Source: DASZTV01 sp035547515 (lineage in GTDB: Bacteria; Actinomycetota; Actinomycetes; JAFAQI01). From it: 64,000 nucleotides of DNA. This document shows positions 58,445-64,000 of the stretch, one piece after another (within the stretch, counting starts at the first letter, position 1; the number at the start of each line of letters is the position of its first letter). Made by a program: the position numbers and the translations under genes. The stretch is taken from contig DASZUS010000026.1 of the NCBI GenBank assembly GCA_035547515.1, forward strand, positions 1-64,000. The letters are read 5' to 3'. The notes beneath the pieces were generated by a model. It made no database searches. It had not been told where the DNA came from and worked only from the letters and a program-made list of their open reading frames with translations.

Positions 58445-59526
58445 CGTCGTCCTCGTCGCTTGCGCTTGTTGGAACGGTTGGCTGCCGGACGGTTGGCGGG
58501 CTTGGGGCCGCCCGACGGGGGCGTCGCCATCGGTCCTGGCATGGCACCGGCGATCGCGCCACCGGGCGGCAGCACCACGTCACCGGGAGAACGGTTGGGC
58601 TTGGCGCCCGGCGGGGGACCGCTCGGCGGTGGGGCTTGCGGAGCGGGCTTCGAGCCGCCGCGGGGCTGGATCGGCTTGGCGCCCGGGCGCGGGCCGCTCG
58701 GGGCCACCGGTGGGCCGCCGGCCGGCGCGACATCCATCCGGTGGATCACGACGTACTGCTGAACCATGCTCCAGAGGTTGGTGGTCAGCCAGTAGAGCAG
58801 CACACCGACGGGGAAGTAGAAGCCGTAGATCAGGAAGAACAGCGGGAAGATGTAGAGCATGATCTTCTGCGTCTGAGCCTGCTGCGAGTCCGCCGCGGGG
58901 CCGTTGCGCGCCATCAGCTGACGCTGGGTGATGAACGTCGTCGCGCCCATGATCACGGTGAGGATCAGGCACAGCGCCCGCGTCGAGCCCTGGCTGCCTC
59001 CCAGCGCGTGCAGGATCGCGCTGCTGGTCTTGAAGGAGGCCGAGATCGGCACGATCCCGAACAGCTTCGCGTGCGCCGCGTGGAAGACGTCGAGCTGCGG
59101 GAAGCCCGGCTGACCCTTGTAGCAGCTCACCAGGTGGGAGTTGCAGGTCTTCGTGATCGGCTTGATCTCTTTGAGCGTGTGGAACAGCGAGATGAAGATC
59201 GGGATCTGCAGCAGTAGCGGGAGGCACCCCGACAGCGGGTTGACACCGGCCTCGCGCCAGAGCGCCATCATCTCCTGGTTGAGCTTCTCCTTGTCGTTCT
59301 TGTACTTGGCCTGCAGCTCCTTCATCTTGGGCTGCACGGCCTGCATCGCCCGCTGGCTGCGGATCTGCTTGACGAAGACCGGGAAGAGCACCAGTCGCAT
59401 TGCGGCGGTGAGCACCACGATCGCCAGCGACCAGGCCGCACTCGACCCGACGACGTGCGCAAGCCCGCTGTGGATGTGGACCAGCAGCCAGGCGACCGCG
59501 TGGTAGAGCGGGTTGAGGAAGCTCAT
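58441..59526 (-). CDS. yidC: Membrane protein insertase YidC
   Basis: A 361-residue YidC/Oxa1 insertase with five membrane segments: AAWSLAIVVLTAAMRLVLFPVFVKQIRSQRAMQ (conserved positive groove Arg), LPLLLQIPIFISLFHTLKEI, TRALCLILTVIMGATTFITQRQLM, and FPLFFLIYGFYFPVGVLLYWLTTNLWSM. The C-terminal 85 residues are Pro/Gly/Lys/Arg rich and end in a basic run, a ribosome-binding type tail. ATG overlaps yidD by four bases. Confidence 0.95.
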   Translation of the reverse strand: MSFLNPLYHAVAWLLVHIHSGLAHVVGSSAAWSLAIVVLTAAMRLVLFPVFVKQIRSQRAMQAVQPKMKELQAKYKNDKEKLNQEMMALWREAGVNPLSGCLPLLLQIPIFISLFHTLKEIKPITKTCNSHLVSCYKGQPGFPQLDVFHAAHAKLFGIVPISASFKTSSAILHALGGSQGSTRALCLILTVIMGATTFITQRQLMARNGPAADSQQAQTQKIMLYIFPLFFLIYGFYFPVGVLLYWLTTNLWSMVQQYVVIHRMDVAPAGGPPVAPSGPRPGAKPIQPRGGSKPAPQAPPPSGPPPGAKPNRSPGDVVLPPGGAIAGAMPGPMATPPSGGPKPANRPAANRSNKRKRRGRR

Positions 59527-59792
59527 CGGGTGGTCCGTTCCGGAACAGGGTCGTATCCACCGGCGTGGAACGGGTGGCAGCGGCTAAGCCGGCGCAGCGC
59601 AAGCCAGCTCCCGCGAAGCGCGCCGAAGTCGGTGACCGCGCTCATGGCGTAGCTGCTGCACGAGGGGTGAAACCGACAATGCGGGACAAACAGGGGCGAA
59701 ACCCAACGCTGGTACGCCGTCAGGATCGCGACGAGGCCGGCTGCAACGAGCCCGGTACGGCGCGGAGCCGCCCCCGCCGACGGTGTGCTCAC
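59523..59792 (-). CDS. yidD: Membrane insertion efficiency factor YidD
   Basis: An 89-residue YidD with AYQRWVSPLFVPHCRFHPSCSSYAMSAVTDFG and LSRCHPFHAGGYDPVPE, the family core with its conserved Cys residues. It helps YidC-dependent insertion. GTG overlaps the rnpA stop by four bases. Confidence 0.94.
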   Translation of the reverse strand: MSTPSAGAAPRRTGLVAAGLVAILTAYQRWVSPLFVPHCRFHPSCSSYAMSAVTDFGALRGSWLALRRLSRCHPFHAGGYDPVPERTTR

Positions 59793-60136
59793 CGGTAGGC
59801 CTTTGCCAGCGCCGCATCGAGGGCCTGGCCCAGCAGGGCGTAACTCTGGCCGGCGGCGGCCGGCGTCGCCCGGACGACGAGCCGCGCCCGCGCGGGAAGC
59901 TGGTCCAGCCGACCGGCGATGAGGTGCTGGAGCCGGCGGCGCACCCGGTTGCGGGTGACTGCGGGTCCGACCACCTTCCCGACCACGAACCCGACCTTGG
60001 GCGTGTCCGCGGCCGCCACCTCAGCCGGGACGGCGTACGCGTGCAGCACGAGTCCCGGCGCGCTCACTCGCCGGCCCGATCGGGCAGCGGCGCGAAACTC
60101 CGCCGGACGGTGCAGCCGCGACGGCCGCGCCAGCAC
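59789..60136 (-). CDS. rnpA: Ribonuclease P protein component
   Basis: A 115-residue RNase P protein subunit with RLHRPAEFRAAARSGRRVSAPGLVLH, KVGFVVGKVVGPAVTRNRVRRRLQHLI (RNR motif that contacts the RNA). It helps the RNase P RNA remove 5' leaders of tRNA. GTG start, 12 bases after the rpmH stop. Confidence 0.95.
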   Translation of the reverse strand: MLARPSRLHRPAEFRAAARSGRRVSAPGLVLHAYAVPAEVAAADTPKVGFVVGKVVGPAVTRNRVRRRLQHLIAGRLDQLPARARLVVRATPAAAGQSYALLGQALDAALAKAYR

Positions 60137-60148
60137 GGGAAACGGCTC

Positions 60149-60286
60149 TTAGGCCGAGATCGACGCGCGGCCCTTGCGGCGACGCGACGAGAGGATCGCG
60201 CGGCCGGCACGCGTGCGCATCCGCAGCCGAAAGCCGTGCGTCTTCGCACGACGACGGTTGTTCGGCTGGAACGTCCGCTTGCTCAC
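60149..60286 (-). CDS. rpmH: 50S ribosomal protein L34
   Basis: A 45-residue L34, almost all basic: VSKRTFQPNNRRRAKTHGFR and then a short RMRTRAGRAILSSRRRKGR region. The GTG at 60,286 is used; the upstream extension in the same frame is unlike L34. First gene of the rpmH-rnpA-yidD-yidC-jag-rsmG-parA-parB run, divergent from dnaA across about 375 bp. Confidence 0.95.
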   Translation of the reverse strand: MSKRTFQPNNRRRAKTHGFRLRMRTRAGRAILSSRRRKGRASISA

Positions 60287-60661
60287 TTGTGCCTCACACG
60301 GGGTAGCTGCAGCGCGCTCGGCTACAGGACTGGTGGCGCGACGTGACGCGTGCGGCGGGCACGTACCGACCCGCGCACGCAGAATGCGCCTAGCCAAGGT
60401 ACGGGCGGCGCCTGACGCGGGTCAAACGCGTGGCCACGGCCGCCAGGCAGCGGCGTGTCAAGGCAACACGCCGACACCGGTTGAAGCGTTGCTCACCTGC
60501 TGTTAGCGTTTCGCCGCCGGCCTTCCCCTGGTAGCTCTTCGCACGAAGATCCACAGTCTGTGGATGGCGGTGTGGACGAGGTCCCCGCCGACGCTAGGAA
60601 GTGACTGACGCCTGCCTCGATTGAGGCCTCGAACCGCCTACGCCTGCCGCAGGAGTGCCCG
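60287..60661. promoter_or_regulatory. Divergent rpmH-dnaA control region with DnaA-box-like palindrome
   Basis: A 375-base gap without a credible gene. ATCCACAGTCTGTGGAT (60,549-60,565) is a perfect 8-1-8 palindrome of two head-to-head DnaA-box-like half sites, with TGTGGACGA (60,571-60,579, one change from TGTGGACAA) beside it, about 85-115 bases before dnaA. This suggests DnaA autoregulation. It must also hold the rpmH and dnaA promoters; I cannot place -10/-35 with confidence. Confidence 0.5.
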
Positions 60662-62074
60662 TTGTCCGACCAGGTCCTCGATCTCGACTCCGTCTGGACC
60701 CGAGCGATTGCCGGACTGGGTGAGGATGTGGTCTCCGCCCAGCAGCGTGCCTGGTTGCGCCTGACCAAGCCGCTCGCGCTGGTGCAGGACACCGTCGTCC
60801 TTGCCACGCCGAACGACTTCGCCCGCGACGTCCTCGATACTCGGTTGCGCCCGCTGGTCGTCGAGGCGCTCTCCCGCGAGCTCGCCCAGGACGTGCGCGT
60901 GGCGGTGACGGTCGAGTCCGAGGCGCCCGACCCGGCTACGGCGCCGCCGGCAACCGCAGGTGCAGAGGCCGAGGAGGATCCGTACCCGGTCGAGGACGAG
61001 CCGCTGCCGCCGCCGACGTCGATCACCAAGCGCGGCGAGTCCGACCGGCTGAACCCCAAGTACCAGTTCGAGACCTTCGTCATCGGTTCGAGCAACCGGT
61101 TCGCCCACGCCGCGGCGGTCGCGGTCGCCGAGGCCCCGGCGAAGGCGTACAACCCCCTGTTCATCTACGGCGACTCGGGCCTGGGCAAGACCCACCTGCT
61201 GCATGCGATCGGCCACTACACCCGTGCACTCGTGCCCGGGAGCCGGGTGCGCTACGTGAGCTCCGAGGAGTTCACCAATGACTTCATCAACTCGATCCGC
61301 GACGGCCGTGGCGAGATGTTCCGCAAGCGCTACCGCAACATCGACGTCCTGCTCGTCGACGACATCCAGTTCCTGGAGAACAAAGAGCAGACCCAGGAAG
61401 AGTTCTTCCACACGTTCAACACCCTGCACAACGCGAACTCGCAGATCGTCATCTCCTCCGACCGCACGCCCAAGCAGCTGGTCACCCTTGAGGACCGGCT
61501 GCGCAACCGGTTCGAGTGGGGCCTGATCACCGACGTCCAGCCGCCTGAGCTCGAGACCCGGATCGCCATCCTTCGCAAGAAGGCCGCTGCCGAGCGGCTC
61601 GATGCTCCCGCCGAGGTGCTCGAGTTCATCGCCAGCAAGATCTCGTCGAACATCCGCGAGCTCGAGGGCGCCCTGATCCGGGTCACCGCGTTCGCCAGCC
61701 TCAACCGGCAGGCGGTCGACCTGGCACTGGCTGAGATCGTGCTGAAGGACCTCATTGCCGACGCAGCCGGGCCCGAGATCACCGCCTCGACGATCATGGC
61801 GCAGACCGCGGCCTACTTCTCGATCTCGATGGAGGACCTCTGCGGCTCGTCGCGCAGCCGCGTGCTCGTCCAGGCGCGGCAGGTCGCGATGTACCTGTGC
61901 CGTGAGCTCACCGAGCTGTCGTTGCCGAAGATCGGCCAGCACTTCGGCGGCCGCGATCACACCACCGTGATGCACGCCGACCGCAAGATCCGCTCGCTGA
62001 TGGCCGAGCGCCGCTCGGTCTACACCCAGGTCAGCGAGCTGACGAACCGGATCAAGAGCCAGGCGCGGTCATGA
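60662..62074 (+). CDS. dnaA: Chromosomal replication initiator protein DnaA
   Basis: A 470-residue DnaA. Domain I (1-85), a Pro/Glu-rich linker (about 90-125), the AAA+ domain starting LNPKYQFETFVIGSSNRFAHAAA with Walker A GDSGLGKT and LLVDDIQFLENKEQTQEEFF, and domain IV with DLCGSSRSRVLVQARQVAMYLCREL and the box-recognition signature LPKIGQHFGGRDHTTVMHADRKI. The start is TTG at 60,662 with AGGAG seven bases upstream; TTG is also used in mycobacterial dnaA. Confidence 0.97.
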   Translation: MSDQVLDLDSVWTRAIAGLGEDVVSAQQRAWLRLTKPLALVQDTVVLATPNDFARDVLDTRLRPLVVEALSRELAQDVRVAVTVESEAPDPATAPPATAGAEAEEDPYPVEDEPLPPPTSITKRGESDRLNPKYQFETFVIGSSNRFAHAAAVAVAEAPAKAYNPLFIYGDSGLGKTHLLHAIGHYTRALVPGSRVRYVSSEEFTNDFINSIRDGRGEMFRKRYRNIDVLLVDDIQFLENKEQTQEEFFHTFNTLHNANSQIVISSDRTPKQLVTLEDRLRNRFEWGLITDVQPPELETRIAILRKKAAAERLDAPAEVLEFIASKISSNIRELEGALIRVTAFASLNRQAVDLALAEIVLKDLIADAAGPEITASTIMAQTAAYFSISMEDLCGSSRSRVLVQARQVAMYLCRELTELSLPKIGQHFGGRDHTTVMHADRKIRSLMAERRSVYTQVSELTNRIKSQARS

Positions 62075-62383
62075 CGTGGGCAACCATTTCCCTCCGTACA
62101 CAACCTGGGGACAACGCTGTGGACGTTTCCCTCCCGTTGCGTCCAATCCGGTGGCCGAGCCCTGCCGTCCCCAGCGTCCGCACAGCTTCCGGCGCCCCCT
62201 CCACACCGGCGTGGGACAGGACATGCCGACCCGACCTGGGCTTTCGCGGGTTATCACCAGCGTCCACGGCCCATATGACGACAACCAGTTGAGCCATAAC
62301 TTGTCAGACCAACCGCTTATCACCATGTGGATGGCACAGCACCGCAGTTGCGTGGGCACGACCTACCAGGGAAGGCAAGACCC
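62075..62383. other. Putative oriC between dnaA and dnaN
   Basis: A 309-base non-coding region in the usual actinobacterial oriC place. Degenerate DnaA-box-like 9-mers include TGGGGACAA (62,106-62,114, one change), TGTGGACGT (62,118-62,126), and TGTGGATGG (62,326-62,334); TTATCACCA occurs twice (62,251-62,259 and 62,317-62,325). The stretch from about 62,270 to 62,330 is richer in A/T than its surroundings and may be the unwinding element. No exact TTGTCCACA box was found. Confidence 0.55.
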
Positions 62384-63517
62384 GTGAAGATTCGAGTCGA
62401 GCGAGACGCATTCGCTGACGCAGTTGCCTGGGCGACCCGCATCCTCCCGCAGAAGACGGCGCTGCCCGTGCTGTCCGGGCTGCGGATCGAAGCCGGGGGT
62501 GATGCCGGCCCGGGAGTGCGGCTGTCCGGGTTCGACTACGAGGTCTCGGCGCAGGCCGACCTCGACGTTACGGGCGCTGAGGCGGGCGCGGTGCTGATCC
62601 CCGGTCGCCTGCTGGCTGAGATCACACGCAGCCTGCCCCCGCAGCCCATCGACCTGTCGACAGACGGCAGCCGGGTGCAGCTGGTCTGCGGATCGTCGCG
62701 CTTCACCCTGCCGACGCTGCCGCTCGACGAGTACCCGTCCTTGCCGGAGATGCCGACCGTGTCCGGGACCGTCGGCAGCGACGCCTTCGCTGCGGCGGTC
62801 GCCGCGGTCGCGGTCGCCGCGGGTCGCGACGACGCGCTTCCGGTGCTCACCGGCATCCGGGTCGAGATCGACGGCGAGCAGATGACTCTCGCTGCGACCG
62901 ACCGTTATCGCCTCGCCGTACGCACGCTGCGCTGGCAGCCCGAAGACCCGTCGATGCAGGCGACCGCTCTGGTCCCCGCGCGGACGCTCGCCGAGGCGGC
63001 AAAGTCGCTCACCTCGGGCGCCCACCTGTCGATCGCGCTGTCGTCGAGCGGTACCGGTGAGGGCCTCATCGGTCTCGCCGGCGGTGAGCGGTCGACGACC
63101 AGCCGGCTGCTCGACGGTGAGTTCCCGAAGTACCGGACGCTGCTGCCGGAGACGTCGTCGGCCGTGGCGAGCGTCGACTCCTCGGCGTTGACCGACGCGG
63201 TCCGCCGGGTGGCGCTCGTCGCGTCCCGCACCTCACCGATCCGGCTGTCGTTCTCCGCCGACGGGATCACGTTGGAGGCCGGCGGCCTCGACGATGCCGC
63301 GGCGACCGAGTCGTTGCCCGCGGACTTCGAGGGTGAGGCGCTGACGATCGCGTTCAACCCGACGTACCTGCTCGACGGGCTGGGCTCGCTGGACTCCGAC
63401 GCCGCCGCGCTGTCGTTCACCGGGCCGACGAAGCCGGCGGTGCTTACCGGCAAGGCCGACGGTGAGGGCGCATCGGATCACCGCTACCTGCTCATGCCGG
63501 TTCGTTTGGCTTCCTGA
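62384..63517 (+). CDS. dnaN: DNA polymerase III sliding clamp, beta subunit
   Basis: A 377-residue beta clamp with three similar domains: VKIRVERDAFADAVAWATRILPQKTALPVLSGLRIEA, the central SDAFAAAVAAVAVAAGRDDALPVLTGIRVEI with ATDRYRLAVRTL, and the C-terminal domain ending in HRYLLMPVRLAS (the typical MPVR tail). It tethers polymerase III to DNA. GTG at 62,384 with GGGAAGG upstream; the open frame before it lies in the oriC region and is rejected. Confidence 0.96.
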   Translation: MKIRVERDAFADAVAWATRILPQKTALPVLSGLRIEAGGDAGPGVRLSGFDYEVSAQADLDVTGAEAGAVLIPGRLLAEITRSLPPQPIDLSTDGSRVQLVCGSSRFTLPTLPLDEYPSLPEMPTVSGTVGSDAFAAAVAAVAVAAGRDDALPVLTGIRVEIDGEQMTLAATDRYRLAVRTLRWQPEDPSMQATALVPARTLAEAAKSLTSGAHLSIALSSSGTGEGLIGLAGGERSTTSRLLDGEFPKYRTLLPETSSAVASVDSSALTDAVRRVALVASRTSPIRLSFSADGITLEAGGLDDAAATESLPADFEGEALTIAFNPTYLLDGLGSLDSDAAALSFTGPTKPAVLTGKADGEGASDHRYLLMPVRLAS

Positions 63518-63542
63518 CACTCGCCTCGGGTAGGACAGCCGG

Positions 63543-64000
63543 ATGCAGCTTGGGATGATCGGCCTCGGCCGAATGGGCAAGAACATGGCCGAGCGCCTGC
63601 GCCGGGGTGGGCACGAGATCGTCGGTTTCGACCTCTCTCCCGATTCCGGTCGTGACGTGGACAGCCTCGAGGCGCTCGTCGCGGCGCTCGCCAAACCGCG
63701 GGCGGTCTGGGTGATGGTGCCCGCGGGCAAGCCGACCAGCGAGTCGATCGCGGCGCTCGGCGAGCTGCTCGAGGCGGGTGACCTGGTGATCGACGGCGGC
63801 AACTCCCGCTACACCGACGACCAGCTGCACTCGGTCGCGCTCGGCGAGAAGGGAATCGGCTTCGTCGACTGCGGCGTCTCCGGTGGTGTGTGGGGACTGA
63901 CCGAGGGCTACGGGCTGATGGCCGGTGGTGACGAGGCCTCGATCGAGCGGATGATGCCGATCTTCGACACGCTGCGGCCCGACCCCGAGTCCGGCTTCGT
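63543..64000 (+). CDS. gnd: 6-phosphogluconate dehydrogenase (decarboxylating), 5' part
   Basis: The first 152 codons of a 6-phosphogluconate dehydrogenase, cut by the window edge. The NAD(P)-binding fold is LGMIGLGRMGKNMAERLRRGGHEIVGFD; AVWVMVPAGKPTSESI, LVIDGGNSRYTDD and FVDCGVSGGVWGLTEGYGLMAGG are signatures of the NAD-preferring GndA type. It oxidises 6-phosphogluconate to ribulose 5-phosphate. The dnaN-gnd order matches Streptomyces, where recF follows. Confidence 0.94.
   Translation, partial: MQLGMIGLGRMGKNMAERLRRGGHEIVGFDLSPDSGRDVDSLEALVAALAKPRAVWVMVPAGKPTSESIAALGELLEAGDLVIDGGNSRYTDDQLHSVALGEKGIGFVDCGVSGGVWGLTEGYGLMAGGDEASIERMMPIFDTLRPDPESGF

Noticed and set aside
1..64000. CRISPR array, prophage or insertion sequence
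   Set aside because: No regularly spaced repeats, transposase, integrase or phage structural motifs were seen in any frame.

Overview
The window is a chromosomal segment of a very GC-rich actinobacterium (class Actinomycetia). Supporting signs are pervasive GTG/TTG starts, 1-4 bp stop/start overlaps, a FadE5-type acyl-CoA dehydrogenase, an actinobacterial inositol-phosphate synthase, CwlM, SigM with a zinc anti-sigma factor, and the gene order ending rpmH-dnaA-dnaN-gnd. The genus cannot be fixed by reading. No prophage, insertion sequence, CRISPR array, tRNA or rRNA gene was seen.

Positions 1-26,440 are a metabolic and envelope region. It holds a ferredoxin-reductase-like flavoprotein, a coupled pair of RNA-polymerase-associated helicase (HelR type) and S9 peptidase, a FadE5-type dehydrogenase behind tandem palindromic operators, a secreted L,D-transpeptidase, a three-gene 2-oxoacid dehydrogenase operon (E1alpha-E1beta-E2), NfeD plus SPFH membrane proteins, an F420-type oxidoreductase with a thioesterase, an ECF sigma/anti-sigma-like pair, a GT4 glycosyltransferase-methyltransferase-cyclase-fold operon, and a four-gene acyl-CoA ligase-ferredoxin-cytochrome P450-MFS operon.

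Positions 26,485-39,176 carry a conserved actinobacterial block: rpsF-ssb-rpsR-rplI and dnaB on the minus strand, an overlapping envelope cluster (DUF5318, class A penicillin-binding protein, GT87 and PIG-V-like glycosyltransferases, a surface protein), then PadR regulator, ino1 and an MFS carrier on the plus strand. The rpsF leader folds like the S6:S18 autoregulatory motif, and padR has a perfect palindrome before its start.

Positions 39,138-64,000 are the origin-proximal arm. They hold a FecR-like surface protein, pcnA, a Nudix hydrolase, a DUF6049-type secreted protein, murJ, a small membrane protein, an NlpC/P60 hydrolase, a transmembrane pseudokinase, sigM and its anti-sigma factor, trxB-trxA behind a SigR-type promoter, cwlM, then the minus-strand train rpmH-rnpA-yidD-yidC-jag-rsmG-parA-parB. 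Two parS sites lie inside the parA coding sequence. dnaA, a probable oriC, dnaN and the start of gnd close the window.

The most interesting signals are the MurJ/NlpC/pseudokinase arrangement, the parS sites written into the ParA N-terminus, the P450 operon with a CxxHxxC ferredoxin, and the set of readable cis elements.
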